Shown here one piece after another: positions 36,295-45,950 of a stretch of 64,000 nucleotides of DNA. The stretch covers positions 310,001-374,000 of the forward strand of contig CAVRVO010000017.1 in the NCBI GenBank assembly GCA_963724625.1, read 5' to 3'. The position numbers were made by a program, and so were the translations under genes. Positions within the stretch are counted from its first letter, which is position 1, and the number at the start of each line of letters is the position of its first letter. The notes below the pieces were generated by a model. That model searched no databases, was not told the origin of the DNA, and saw only the letters and a program-made list of their open reading frames with translations. This DNA comes from DATBVX01 sp963724625. Its GTDB lineage: Bacteria > Pseudomonadota > Gammaproteobacteria > Steroidobacterales > Steroidobacteraceae.

Positions 36295-37272
36295 ATGAAG
36301 AACCCTGTCACCGTTGCCATCACCGGGGCTGCCGGACAGATCGGGTATGCACTTGCCTTTCGCGTCGCGTCCGGTCAGATGCTGGGGGCCGATCAGCCCG
36401 TCAATCTGCATTTGCTCGAAATCGCGCCAGCACTGGGCGCGCTGCAGGGCGTCGTGATGGAGGTCCAGGACTGCGCGTTCCCGACCGTAAACACAGTCGT
36501 CGCGACTGACGAAGCCAAGGTCGCCTTCCGCGACTGCAACGTCGCCATGCTGGTGGGCGCGCGCCCGCGCGGCCCCGGAATGGAACGCAAGGATCTGCTC
36601 ATGGCGAATGCGCAGATCTTCTCGGCCCAGGGCAAGGCGCTCGACGCGGTCGCCAATCGCGACGTCAAGGTGCTCGTGGTCGGCAACCCGGCGAACACCA
36701 ATGCCCTGATCGCACAACGCAACGCGCCGGGCCTGAAGGCGGGCAATTTCACGGCGATGACGCGCCTCGATCACAACCGGGCCGTGTCGCAGCTCGCGCA
36801 GAAGACCGCCAGCCACCCGACACGCATCCGTCGCATGACGATCTGGGGCAATCACTCCTCTACCCAGTATCCGGACCTCTACCACGCGACCGTGGACGGC
36901 AAAGCAGCACGCTCACTCGTGGATCAGAAATGGATTACCGAAAGCTTCATCCCGGTCGTGCAGCAGCGCGGCGCCGCGATCATCAAGGCACGCGGCGCGT
37001 CCTCGGCCGCCTCGGCCGCCTCGGCCGCTATCGATCACGTACGGGACTGGGTACGAGGTACCGCCGAAGGTGATTGGGTGAGCATGGCGGTGCCCGCTGA
37101 CGGCAGCTACGGCATCAGCGAGGGCGTGATCTATTCCTATCCCGTCACCTGCCGCAATGGCGAATACCAGATCGTGAAAGGATTGGAAATCGACGCCTTC
37201 AGTCGTGAACGCATGCAGGCAACAGAGCAGGAATTACGCGAGGAACGCGAGGGCGTAAAAGAGTTGATCTGA
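36295..37272 (+). CDS. mdh: Malate dehydrogenase
   Basis: The enzyme interconverts malate and oxaloacetate with NAD in the TCA cycle. The 325-aa protein has the NAD site VAITGAAGQIGYALAFRVAS, ARPRGPGMERKDLLMANAQI (mobile active-site loop with arginines), VGNPANTNALI, MTRLDHNRA and WGNHSSTQYPDLYHA with the catalytic His. This is the LDH-like MDH type 2 form of many beta- and gammaproteobacteria, not the E. coli form. ATG 36295 is used; the upstream extension (36214) lacks homology. Confidence 0.95.
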   Translation: MKNPVTVAITGAAGQIGYALAFRVASGQMLGADQPVNLHLLEIAPALGALQGVVMEVQDCAFPTVNTVVATDEAKVAFRDCNVAMLVGARPRGPGMERKDLLMANAQIFSAQGKALDAVANRDVKVLVVGNPANTNALIAQRNAPGLKAGNFTAMTRLDHNRAVSQLAQKTASHPTRIRRMTIWGNHSSTQYPDLYHATVDGKAARSLVDQKWITESFIPVVQQRGAAIIKARGASSAASAASAAIDHVRDWVRGTAEGDWVSMAVPADGSYGISEGVIYSYPVTCRNGEYQIVKGLEIDAFSRERMQATEQELREEREGVKELI

Positions 37273-37421
37273 TCCCGCGCTCAGCCGCCCAACCGCCCGA
37301 AAATCACGGGGTTGCGACGCATCCGGCGCTGCTGGTCTCGCACTGGCCTCGCCGCTATAGTGCTGACAAAAGGCCGCGGCAGTACGGACCGCGGCGGCCC
37401 TGAACCCGCAAGGATCCCGCC

Positions 37422-39908
37422 ATGCTGAGTCTGCTCTGGTTCATTCTGCTAGTCGGCGTAATCCTCTTCGTTGCCTATCGTCGCTTCAGCCTCCTGCAGG
37501 CTTCCATCGCCTTCACGGTTCTGGTGCTCGCGTACACGTTGTTGGCGCCGGCAAATGTCGGGTGGAAAGTGGCTGCGTGGTTGCCGCTCGTTACGCTCTG
37601 GCTCCTCAACATCAACGCGCTGCGCCAGACCTTCATCACCCGGCCCTTCCTGCGCACTTACCGGCGCCTGCTGCCCTCCATGTCCACCACGGAGAAGGAG
37701 GCGCTCGAGGCGGGCACGGTGTGGTGGGACGGACAACTCTTCACTGGGGCGCCGGCATGGGATCAGCTCATGTCGAGCCCGGCGCCGCGACTCTCTGCAG
37801 AGGAGCAGGCCTTCCTCGACGGCCCGTGCGAAGAGTTGTGCCGCATGCTCGATGACTTCGACATCACGCACCGGTTGGGTGACATGCCGCCGCAGGTGTG
37901 GGATTTCATCAAGTCGAAGGGTTTCTTCGCGATGATCATTCCGAAGAAATATGGCGGCCTGCAATTCTCCGCATACGGGCACTCGTGTGTGCTGATCAAG
38001 GTCGCGAGCCGCAGCGCCACGGCTTCCTCGACCATCGCAGTGCCGAACTCGCTCGGTCCGGCCGAGTTGCTGCTGCACTATGGAACCGAGGAGCAGAAGA
38101 ACTACTACCTGCCGCGTCTCGCGCGTGGCGAGGAGGTCCCTTGCTTCGCTCTCACCGGGCCGCGGGCGGGCTCGGATGCAGCTGCTCTTCCAGACACCGG
38201 CATCGTGTGCAAGGGAACGTGGCAGGGCCGCGAGATCGTGGGCCTGAAACTCAACTTCTCCAAGCGCTACATCACGCTCGCGCCGATCGCAACCGTCATC
38301 GGCCTGGCTTTTCGTCTCTTCGATCCGGACAAGCTGCTTGGCGACAAGAGCGACTACGGGATCACCTGCGCGCTGATTCCACGCGGCACACCCGGCGTAA
38401 CAGTAGGGCGGCGGCACTTCCCGCTCAACGTGCCATTCCAGAATGGGCCGGTTGCGGGTCGCGATGTCTTCGTGCCGCTCGATTGCATCATCGGTGGGGT
38501 GAAAACTGCCGGCCAGGGTTGGCGCATGCTGGTCGAACAGCTGTCAGTAGGCCGCTGCATCTCCCTGCCGTCGAACGCCACCGGAGGCGCCAAGGCCGCG
38601 ACCTACGCGTCCGGCGCATACACGCGCATCCGGCGCCAGTTCAACATGCCCGTGGGACGCTTCGAGGGCGTGCAGGAAGTGCTGGCGAGAATGGCCGGCC
38701 TCACCTACATCATGGATGCGGCGCGTTCCGTGACGGCAGGTGCAATTGACGGCGGCGAGAAGCCTTCCGTGCCGTCCGCCATACTCAAGTACCACCTCAC
38801 CGAGATGGGCCGCGTGGTCGCCAACGACGCGATGGACGTGCACGGCGGCAAGGGCATACAGCTCGGACCGAAAAACTATCTCGGGCGCGGCTACCAGGTG
38901 GTCCCGGTCGCGATCACCGTCGAGGGCGCCAATCTTCTCACTCGCAACCTCATCATCTTTGGACAAGGGGCGATTCGCTGCCACCCGTTCGTCCTGCGCG
39001 AGCTAAATGCTGCCCGTGACGGTAATCGCGAGCGCGGTGTCAACGAGTTCGACCAGGCCCTGTTCGGTCATATCGGCTTCACCATCAGCAATGCGGTGCG
39101 CTCGCTGGTGATGGCTCTGACGCTGGCACGCTTCACGCGCGTCCCCGACACCGGCGCGACCGCGCGGTACTTCCAGCACGTCAATCGCTTCAGTGCTTCG
39201 TTCGCTTTCGCAGTGGACGTGGCGATGCTGGCGCTCGGCGGCTATCTGAAGAAAAAGGAGAATCTGTCGGCGCGCCTCGGGGATGTGCTGAGCTGCATGT
39301 ACCTCGCCTCGATGGTGCTCAAGCACCACGAGAACCAGGGGAGCCCTGAAGACGAGTTGCCGATCGTCGAGTGGAGCTGCCGCCATCTGCTGTACGACGC
39401 GCAGGAGCAGCTGCATGCGTTTCTGCGCAATTTTCCGAACCGCTTTCTCGCGGGCCTGATGCGCCTGCTGATCTTCCCGCGCGGCCAGACATATTTCGCG
39501 CCGAGCGACCGACTCGGCCGCAGCATTTCGGATCTCATCATGAATCCGACGGAAGCGCGTGAGCGGCTGTGTCGCGGCATCTACAAGACGGTGGAACCGA
39601 CCAACCCGCTCGGCCTGCTGCAGGAAGCGCTGACGCTCTCGCTCACGGCCGAACCGATCGAAAAGCGCATCCGCGTGGAAGGGCAGAAGACCGGCAAGGT
39701 CACGGCACTCGATCTGCCGGGACAGATCACACAGTCCCTCGCGCTCGGGCTCATCACCGAAACCGAAGCCGCGATGCTGCGTGAGTACGACCGCAAGGTC
39801 ATGGACCTGATCAACGTCGATGACTTCGCACCCCACGAACTCGGGGTTTCGGCCCAGCCTGCACCGTCGTCGGTTCAGCAACCGCGCGGCAGCGCCCAGG
39901 TCGCCTGA
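37422..39908 (+). CDS. fadE: Acyl-CoA dehydrogenase, FadE type
   Basis: FadE catalyses the first step of fatty-acid beta-oxidation. The 828-aa protein is membrane-anchored at the N-terminus (MLSLLWFILLVGVILFVAYR plus a second helix ~30-50) and carries the acyl-CoA dehydrogenase core: GFFAMIIPKKYGGLQFSAYG, FALTGPRAGSDAAALPDTGI, ILKYHLTEMGRVVANDAMDV, HGGKGIQLGPKN. The C-terminal ~270 residues are the DUF1974 region of FadE-type enzymes. A TATAGT box (37356-37361) lies 60 nt upstream of the start. Confidence 0.95.
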   Translation: MLSLLWFILLVGVILFVAYRRFSLLQASIAFTVLVLAYTLLAPANVGWKVAAWLPLVTLWLLNINALRQTFITRPFLRTYRRLLPSMSTTEKEALEAGTVWWDGQLFTGAPAWDQLMSSPAPRLSAEEQAFLDGPCEELCRMLDDFDITHRLGDMPPQVWDFIKSKGFFAMIIPKKYGGLQFSAYGHSCVLIKVASRSATASSTIAVPNSLGPAELLLHYGTEEQKNYYLPRLARGEEVPCFALTGPRAGSDAAALPDTGIVCKGTWQGREIVGLKLNFSKRYITLAPIATVIGLAFRLFDPDKLLGDKSDYGITCALIPRGTPGVTVGRRHFPLNVPFQNGPVAGRDVFVPLDCIIGGVKTAGQGWRMLVEQLSVGRCISLPSNATGGAKAATYASGAYTRIRRQFNMPVGRFEGVQEVLARMAGLTYIMDAARSVTAGAIDGGEKPSVPSAILKYHLTEMGRVVANDAMDVHGGKGIQLGPKNYLGRGYQVVPVAITVEGANLLTRNLIIFGQGAIRCHPFVLRELNAARDGNRERGVNEFDQALFGHIGFTISNAVRSLVMALTLARFTRVPDTGATARYFQHVNRFSASFAFAVDVAMLALGGYLKKKENLSARLGDVLSCMYLASMVLKHHENQGSPEDELPIVEWSCRHLLYDAQEQLHAFLRNFPNRFLAGLMRLLIFPRGQTYFAPSDRLGRSISDLIMNPTEARERLCRGIYKTVEPTNPLGLLQEALTLSLTAEPIEKRIRVEGQKTGKVTALDLPGQITQSLALGLITETEAAMLREYDRKVMDLINVDDFAPHELGVSAQPAPSSVQQPRGSAQVA

Positions 39909-39913
39909 ACCGC

Positions 39914-40975
39914 TTGGGCGAACCAGAGCCCGCAACTCCAGCCCCCGAGCTTCCTGCGCCGCGCAGCGCGCCTGTGACTCGCTGCCTGAACTGCAATGCA
40001 GTGCTGAACGGCGTGTACTGCTCAGAGTGCGGTCAGCGCATGCAATTGCGGCGCCTGACGATGGGCGCGCTGTTCAACGATTTCCTGCACGACCTGACGG
40101 ATCTCGACTCGCGTGTCTGGCGCACACTGATCGCGCTGCTCACCAAACCCGGCAAGCTGACCAACGAATTCATTGCAGGCCGACGCACGCTCTACCTGCC
40201 GCCGTTCCGGCTGTACCTGGTCCTCAGCCTGATCTTCTTTCTTCTGCCCTCGTCCGATCGGCCGAACAGCGGATCGACCTGGTGGTCGAGGAAGGCAGCC
40301 GAGCAAGACGATCGGCGACTGAAGGAGCGCGGCCCAGGTGAGGAGCTGCGAACGGGTGAGGGCGAAATCGACCGCAACATCGAAGACGGTCGCCTGCTGG
40401 GCGATTCGCGCCACCGAGGCACAACTCCGATACCGGGAGCCAGGGAGAACACGCTTCTGAAGGGCGTGAACTGCTCGGACCCTGCACACCGACCTTTTCG
40501 GCGGTGATTCCGGCTGGCTGCGACCCGCGCCTGGTGCAGGCCTGCAAGCATCTGAAGACGGTGAGCAAGCGTGAGTTCATGCGCGGCCTGCGCACCAACA
40601 TCCCGAAGATGATGTTCATCTTTCTGCCATTGATCGCCTTCGTGAGCCTGGTGCTGTACGTGTTCCGCAGGCGCACCTACGTCGAGCACCTGTTGTTCTA
40701 CGTGCACTACCATGCGTTCGCCTTCCTGCTGCTGACGTTGCAGATCACGTGAGCTGCCATCCTCAGGTGGGCGCACGTGCCATTTCTTGCCGGGCTGCTT
40801 GACGTTCGTCGCCTACGTGTATCTCTTCGTGTATCTCTTCAAGGCCATGCGCTCGGTGTATCACCAGTCGAAGACCACGACGGCGCTCAAGTACATGGTG
40901 GTGCTGATTGCGTACGGCGTGTGCCTGCTGATCACGTTCATCGGCGCGGTCGCCTATACAGCATTCACCGTCTGA
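39914..40975 (+). pseudogene. DUF3667 membrane protein, broken in three frames
   Basis: The first part (TTG 39914) has the DUF3667 zinc-ribbon CLNCNAVLNGVYCSECGQRM and a conserved FLHDLTDLDSRVWRTLIALL stretch, then YLPPFRLYLVLSLIFFLL. Later pieces fit the same family in other frames: LHTDLFGGDSGWLRP, then RLVQACKHLKTVSKREFMRG with NIPKMMFIFLPLIAFVSLVL, then TFVAYVYLFVYLFKAMRSVY to AVAYTAFTV. Joining them requires one extra base to be dropped in CCC runs at 40480-40482 and 40524-40526, a TGA at 40750 to be read through or corrected, and one more base dropped near 40801. Either a true pseudogene or an assembly error. Confidence 0.78.
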
Positions 40976-41036
40976 ACGGTTGCTTTGGTCCGATGGCGGA
41001 CTCCTACTCTCTCTGGCCTGCTTCGTGGAGAACTTC

Positions 41037-41459
41037 ATGCGCAATCTCATCGCCGCACTTCTCACTCTGCTGATCCTCGACTGTGCGCTGGCTGCCGACC
41101 GCACACCCTCACCGAAAGGCGCAGAGGTCTACATCATCAGCCCGAAGGATGGCGCAGTGGTGACGAGCCCTGTGACCGTACGCTTCGGTCTCAAGGGCAT
41201 GGGCATTGCACCAGCAGGCGTTGCCTTCGAAAACACCGGACACCATCACCTGCTGGTCGACGTCGATCCGCCCGCCGATCTCGGCCAGCCACTGCCCAAT
41301 GACGCGCACAGCATGCATTTCGGCAAGGGGCAGACCGAAACCGATCTCAAGCTCACGCCCGGCAAGCACACGCTGCAGCTCGTTCTCGGCGACCAGTTGC
41401 ACATCCCGCACGATCCGCCGGTGATGTCGAAGAAGATCACGATCACAGTGAAGGAGTGA
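41037..41459 (+). CDS. Secreted DUF4399 protein
   Basis: A 140-aa protein with a signal peptide (MRNLIAALLTLLILDCALAA) and a DUF4399 domain: AEVYIISPKDGAVVTSPVTV, KGMGIAPAGVAFENTGHHHL, HSMHFGKGQTETDLKLTPGK, HTLQLVLGDQLHIPHDPPVM. Several conserved histidines suggest metal binding, but the function is unproven. ATG 41037 follows from homology. The stop overlaps the GTG start of dinB by 4 nt. Confidence 0.9.
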   Translation: MRNLIAALLTLLILDCALAADRTPSPKGAEVYIISPKDGAVVTSPVTVRFGLKGMGIAPAGVAFENTGHHHLLVDVDPPADLGQPLPNDAHSMHFGKGQTETDLKLTPGKHTLQLVLGDQLHIPHDPPVMSKKITITVKE

Positions 41460-42673
41460 CAGGCGCTGCGGGTCGCGGCTCACGCGGCTCGCATCACCCG
41501 GCCCGCGTGGAGCACAACCGCGCCATCCTGCACGTCGACATGGACGCGTTCTACGCGTCGGTCGAGCAGCACGATCAGCCTGACCTCAAGGGTAAGCCCG
41601 TCATCGTAGGCGGCACCGGCGCACGCGGCGTCGTAGCCGCGGCGAGCTATGAGGTGCGCCGTTTTGGCGTGCATTCGGCAATGCCCATGAGCGAAGCCCT
41701 GCGCCGCTGTCCGCACGCCATCTGCATACCGCCACGCATGCGCCGCTACAAGGAAGCGTCCAAGCAGGTGTTCGCGGTGTTTCACCAGTTCACACCACAA
41801 GTCGAGGGACTATCGCTCGACGAGGCATTCCTTGATCTCACGGCGAGCGTGAAGCTGTTCGGCGCGGCATCGGACATCGCACACGAAATCAAGCGCCGCA
41901 TCCGCGAAACGACCGGACTCACCGCCTCGGTCGGCCTCGCCAGCAACAAGCTGCTCGCCAAGATTGCCTCCGAGCTCGGCAAGCCCGACGGCTTCGTCTG
42001 GATCCAGCCCGATGAAGTTGCAACGGTGCTCGATCCGCTCCCGATTCGACGCCTGAGCGGCGTCGGCAAGAAGACGGCAGCGAGGCTCGAGGAGCACGGC
42101 ATCCACACGCTCGGGCAGTTGCGTCTGGCGCCGGACTCGGTGCTCTGGCCGCTGTTCGGGCGCTTCACCCAGCGCATGCGAGAGCGCGCCTCGGGCATCG
42201 ACGAGCGGGCCGTGGTTTCGGACTGGGAGGAAAAATCGATCAGTGCCGAGGAGACCTTTGAGCACGACATCCGCAAGCATGACGAGCTCTACGCTCAGCT
42301 GGCGAGTCTCGCCGACCGGACCTGCGAGCGCATGCGCGCGCGCCAGCTCACGGCCGGCCAGGTGTACGTGAAGATCCGCCGGCGCGACTTCACGACCTAC
42401 ACACGCCAGCAGACATTTTCGCCGCCCACGCAGGACAGCCGCGTGATCGTCTGGATCGCAAGCCGCCTGCTGCGCAGTTGGTTGCAGATGCAGCCACGCG
42501 CCGCGGTTCGGCTCCTCGGAGTCGGCGTGGCCGCGCTGAGTCCGGCCCAGCAACTCGACCTGTTTACCGGCAGCCGCTCGCCCGGCCCCGATCCGCTGGG
42601 AAGCGCGATCGATCGCATCCACGAGAAGTTCGGCGAGGACTCCATCATTCGCGCCACCGGCCTCAGGAGCTGA
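41456..42673 (+). CDS. dinB: DNA polymerase IV (Y-family)
   Basis: Pol IV copies past DNA lesions and is usually SOS-induced. The 405-aa protein has the palm motifs HVDMDAFYASVEQHDQPDLK, VAAASYEVRRFGVHSAMPMS, VEGLSLDEAFLDLT, then SVGLASNKLLAKIASELGKP and the thumb SGVGKKTAARLEEHGIHTLG. The metal-binding Asp and Asp-Glu residues are present. The GTG at 41456 overlaps the DUF4399 stop; another GTG (41504) just before HNRAILHVDMDAF is also possible. No LexA box is evident because the start lies inside an operon. Confidence 0.95.
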   Translation: MTGAAGRGSRGSHHPARVEHNRAILHVDMDAFYASVEQHDQPDLKGKPVIVGGTGARGVVAAASYEVRRFGVHSAMPMSEALRRCPHAICIPPRMRRYKEASKQVFAVFHQFTPQVEGLSLDEAFLDLTASVKLFGAASDIAHEIKRRIRETTGLTASVGLASNKLLAKIASELGKPDGFVWIQPDEVATVLDPLPIRRLSGVGKKTAARLEEHGIHTLGQLRLAPDSVLWPLFGRFTQRMRERASGIDERAVVSDWEEKSISAEETFEHDIRKHDELYAQLASLADRTCERMRARQLTAGQVYVKIRRRDFTTYTRQQTFSPPTQDSRVIVWIASRLLRSWLQMQPRAAVRLLGVGVAALSPAQQLDLFTGSRSPGPDPLGSAIDRIHEKFGEDSIIRATGLRS

Positions 42674-42687
42674 CGCGCGGCGTTCCC

Positions 42688-44172
42688 ATGAGCCGTATCG
42701 CCATCGGGGGCGTCCAGCACGAGACGAACACGTTCGCGGCGACCCGCGCGACGTTCGATGATTTCGTGCATGCCGATGCGTGGCCAGGACTTTGTCGCGG
42801 GACTGCGCTTGTCGAGGCGGTGAAAGGCATCAATCTGCCGATCGCCGGCTTCATCGACCAGGCGCGCGCCGAAGGTCATACGCTCAAGCCCCTGCTGTGG
42901 TGCTCTGCGCAGCCTTCAGGCCCGGTGACTCGGGACGCATTCGAGCGCATCGCATTCATCCTGCTCGAGGACCTGGCCGCTGCGCTGCCAGTGGAGGCGG
43001 TCTACCTCGATCTGCACGGCGCGATGGTCGCCGAGCACCTGGACGACGCCGACGGTGAACTATTGGCGCGCGTGCGCGAATGCGTCGGCGCCGATATACC
43101 GCTGGTCGCAAGTCTCGATCTGCACGCGAACGTATCGCAAGCGATGCTGCAACAGGCCTCGGCGCTCGTTGCCTATCGCAACTATCCACATACGGACATG
43201 GCGCAGACCGGGGCGCGTGCCGCGCAACTCCTGCCGAAGCTCATCGGCCGCGCCCCCTTGAAGCGCTCGCTCCAGCATCTCGACTTTCTGATTCCACTCA
43301 CCGCCCAGTGCACGCTCATCGAGCCCGGTCGCGGCCTGATGAAGCGCGCGGCTGAGCTGGAACAACAGTCCCTGCACTCACTGCACTACACGCCGGGATT
43401 CCCGCTGGCGGATGTGCGCGACTGCGGCCCCTGCGTATTCGGTTACGGCACTGACGAACTCGCAGTGCGCAACGCCGTTGAATCACTTGCTGCTGACGTC
43501 GCGGGAGCGCAAAGCGAGCTCGGCGGCAGATTCTGGACGATCGATGCAGCAGTCCGCCGAGCGCGTGAACCAAGACCTCCCACGGCTGGGCCAATGATTC
43601 TGGTCGACACCCAGGACAACCCCGGCGCGGGCGGTAACGGCGACAGCACGAGCCTCATCAAGGCATTCATCAACGCAGGAATTGAGGGAGTGGTTGCCGG
43701 ACTGATCTGCGATCCGGATGCCGCCCGCTTGGCTCATGCGGCGGGTGTGGGCGCCCGCATTCACGGGTCCGTGGGTGCGAAATCGGGCTTTGCAGGCGAA
43801 ACGTCAATCGTCGAGGAGTTCCGGGTCGAGGGACTGGGCGACGGTCGCTTCGTCGGAACGGGCCCGTTCTATCTGGGTGCCCAAATGGATCTCGGCCCTA
43901 TGGCTCTGCTGCGTGTCGGTGGCGTGCGCATCGCGGTGGCAAGTCGCAAGCAACAGGCCGCGGACCAGGCGATGTTCCGTCACCTCGGTATCGAGCCGGC
44001 TGAACAGCGCGTACTCGTGTTGAAGAGCTCAGTGCATTTCCGTGCCGACTTCGGTCCCCTCGCCAGCGAGATCCTCATCGTTCTGGCGCCAGGGCCCAGC
44101 CCGGCTGATCCCGGGCAACTACCCTTTCGCAAACTCCGATCAGGTGTCCGGACTTCAAGTACGCCCAGGTGA
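42688..44172 (+). CDS. M81 family metallopeptidase (MlrC / microcystinase-C-like)
   Basis: The 494-aa protein begins RIAIGGVQHETNTFAATRAT, as in MlrC, a zinc amidohydrolase first known for cutting microcystin. The N-terminal domain has YLDLHGAMVAEHLDDADGEL and SLDLHANVSQAMLQQASALV, YRNYPHTDM with histidines likely to bind zinc; the C-terminal domain has VDTQDNPGAGGNGDSTSLIK. MlrC proteins hydrolyse amide bonds, and many sit near amine or peptide transport genes. Here it lies between dinB (14 bp) and an ethanolamine-type permease (147 bp). A role in hydrolysing a gamma-glutamyl amide is a hypothesis. Confidence 0.9.
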   Translation: MSRIAIGGVQHETNTFAATRATFDDFVHADAWPGLCRGTALVEAVKGINLPIAGFIDQARAEGHTLKPLLWCSAQPSGPVTRDAFERIAFILLEDLAAALPVEAVYLDLHGAMVAEHLDDADGELLARVRECVGADIPLVASLDLHANVSQAMLQQASALVAYRNYPHTDMAQTGARAAQLLPKLIGRAPLKRSLQHLDFLIPLTAQCTLIEPGRGLMKRAAELEQQSLHSLHYTPGFPLADVRDCGPCVFGYGTDELAVRNAVESLAADVAGAQSELGGRFWTIDAAVRRAREPRPPTAGPMILVDTQDNPGAGGNGDSTSLIKAFINAGIEGVVAGLICDPDAARLAHAAGVGARIHGSVGAKSGFAGETSIVEEFRVEGLGDGRFVGTGPFYLGAQMDLGPMALLRVGGVRIAVASRKQQAADQAMFRHLGIEPAEQRVLVLKSSVHFRADFGPLASEILIVLAPGPSPADPGQLPFRKLRSGVRTSSTPR

Positions 44173-44207
44173 CCTCTTTATCTTTTGGCACTGCAAAATC
44201 CACTCGC

Positions 44208-44238
44208 TTGGCGCCGCGAAGGAGCCCGTGGCTATACT
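44208..44238 (+). promoter_or_regulatory. Candidate sigma-70 promoter of the permease operon
   Basis: A TATACT -10 box (44233-44238) is preceded by TTGGCG (44208-44213) at a 19-bp spacing, slightly long. It lies in the 147-bp gap before the permease gene, which has its own ribosome-binding site (AGGGGG, 5 nt before ATG 44320). This is a pattern match only. Confidence 0.4.
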
Positions 44239-44319
44239 GCGCCGCGCGATAAGAACAAGAAGAGCCTTTCCGGTCGATCGATCGAATGAAGCGGCAGGAA
44301 GAAACTCAAGGGGGTTTGC

Positions 44320-45870
44320 ATGTCTGACAAGAAACAGGTCGGCAGCGTCACTTACGCGCAGGCCGGTCAAGACTACTTTGCCCAGCGCGGACTCAGACGC
44401 TATGCGCGGATCTGGTCCCTGTGGGCGCTCGGAGTCGGTGCAGTCATCTCCGGGCACTACTCGGGATGGAATTTCGGCATCGGCCCGGGCGGCTTCGGCG
44501 GCATGTTCGTCGCCGGCGTGCTGATCATGATCATGTACTGGGGACTGATCTATTCGATCGCCGAAATGTCCCCGGCCTTGCCGCACACGGGCGCCGCCTA
44601 CTCCTTTGCCCGCAGCGCGATGGGCCCCTGGGGTGGATTCATCGCAGGTCTCGCCGAGAACATCGAGTATGTGCTGACACCAGCCGTAATCGTGTTCTTC
44701 ATCGGCTCGTACCTGACCGCGATCTTCGAGACGGGTCCGCAATATCAGCCGCTTTGGTGGCTGGGCAGCTACCTCGTGTTTCTTTACCTCAACCTGCGCG
44801 GTGTGGAACTGTCGTTCAAGGTCTCGGTAGTCGTCACGCTCGGCGCGCTCGCTGTGCTGGCGGTCTACTGGATCAGCGCCATTCCCTACTTCGACTTCCA
44901 GCATTGGGCGCTCAATATCGGCGTGGGGCCCGATGGCAAGGCGGTTGAACTGCCGGATGGCCACGGTCCGTTCATGCCATTCGGGTGGAGTGGCGCGTTT
45001 GCGGCGATGCCGTTCGCAGTGTGGCTATTCCTCGCCATCGAGCAGCTGCCGTTGGCGGCCGAAGAGACCCACGACCCGAAAGCCCACATGCCCAAGGGCC
45101 TGATCCTCGGCATGGCAACGCTGGTGCTGTCCGCGTTCCTCACGATGTTCCTGAACTCGGGCGTCGGCAGCCTCGAGGAAGGCAAGATGCACGGCGCGTT
45201 CAGCCTCGGCGCATCCGCAGAGCCATTGCTCGACGGCTTCCGGGTCACCATCGGCGGCAACATCGCCAAGGTGCTTGCCCTCCTCGCCGTCATCGGTCTG
45301 ATCGCGAGCTTTCACACCATCATCTTTGCCTACGGCCGACAGATCTACTCGCTGTCGCGCGCGGGCTATTTCCCTCAAGTCCTCTCGGTCACGCACGGCG
45401 CGCACAGAACTCCCAATCGCGCGCTCATCGCGGGAACGGTGATGGGCTTCGCTGTGATGTTGATCGTGTGGTTCGTGGCGGGCGCGGAGAAGGGCGGTGC
45501 GTTCATCGGCGGCACCCTGCTCAACATGGCCGTGTTCGGCGCGATGATCTCCTACGCGATGCAGGGTCTGTCATTCATCCTGCTGCGGGTGCGCATGCCG
45601 AACATCACGCGCCCGTACCGCAGTCCGCTCGGCAACCTCGGCGCTGCGGTCACGATCGTCATTGCCCTCGTGACGCTGTACTACCAGTTGAAGGATCCGA
45701 TCTATCAGAAAGGCGTCTATGGGGCGGCGATCTGGTATCTCGCCTTCATCCTGTACTTCGCGGTGATCGGCCGGCACAAGCTGGTGCTCTCGCCCGAAGA
45801 GGAGTTTGCACTCACGAAGGGTGCGCATGGTCATCCGGAAACGGAAGGCTACGGCAAGACGACGTTGTAG
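44320..45870 (+). CDS. Ethanolamine permease-type amino-acid transporter
   Basis: The 516-aa protein is an APC-superfamily permease with 12 membrane segments. Strings typical of the ethanolamine permease (TIGR00908-like) are SGHYSGWNFGIGPGGFGGMF, YSIAEMSPALPHTGAAYSFA, then MGPWGGFIAGLAENIEYVLT. The next gene encodes a glutamine-synthetase-like ligase and the two after that are dehydrogenases, which supports import of a small amino-alcohol or amine. The exact substrate (ethanolamine, or a related amine) is not proven. Confidence 0.86.
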   Translation: MSDKKQVGSVTYAQAGQDYFAQRGLRRYARIWSLWALGVGAVISGHYSGWNFGIGPGGFGGMFVAGVLIMIMYWGLIYSIAEMSPALPHTGAAYSFARSAMGPWGGFIAGLAENIEYVLTPAVIVFFIGSYLTAIFETGPQYQPLWWLGSYLVFLYLNLRGVELSFKVSVVVTLGALAVLAVYWISAIPYFDFQHWALNIGVGPDGKAVELPDGHGPFMPFGWSGAFAAMPFAVWLFLAIEQLPLAAEETHDPKAHMPKGLILGMATLVLSAFLTMFLNSGVGSLEEGKMHGAFSLGASAEPLLDGFRVTIGGNIAKVLALLAVIGLIASFHTIIFAYGRQIYSLSRAGYFPQVLSVTHGAHRTPNRALIAGTVMGFAVMLIVWFVAGAEKGGAFIGGTLLNMAVFGAMISYAMQGLSFILLRVRMPNITRPYRSPLGNLGAAVTIVIALVTLYYQLKDPIYQKGVYGAAIWYLAFILYFAVIGRHKLVLSPEEEFALTKGAHGHPETEGYGKTTL

Positions 45871-45901
45871 AAGTCCCCTAGAAGTCCACAAGGGTTCACC
45901 A

Positions 45902-45927
45902 CTCTCCCCTGGCAAGCCGGGGGAGAG
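45902..45927 (+). other. Hairpin between permease and GS-like genes
   Basis: CTCTCCCC (45902-45909) pairs with GGGGAGAG (45920-45927), and inside it GGC-AA-GCC adds further pairs. It lies 24 bp before the start of the ligase gene. There is no T-tract, so it may trim or stabilise the polycistronic mRNA rather than stop transcription. Confidence 0.5.
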
Positions 45928-45950
45928 ATCGGTGACTGGAATCTGCGCTC

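Noticed and set aside
37001..37027. Three tandem copies of CCTCGGCCG in mdh
   Set aside because: They encode Ser-Ala-Ala steps that are a normal part of this MDH family (SSAASAA-type stretch), so no expansion needs to be invoked.
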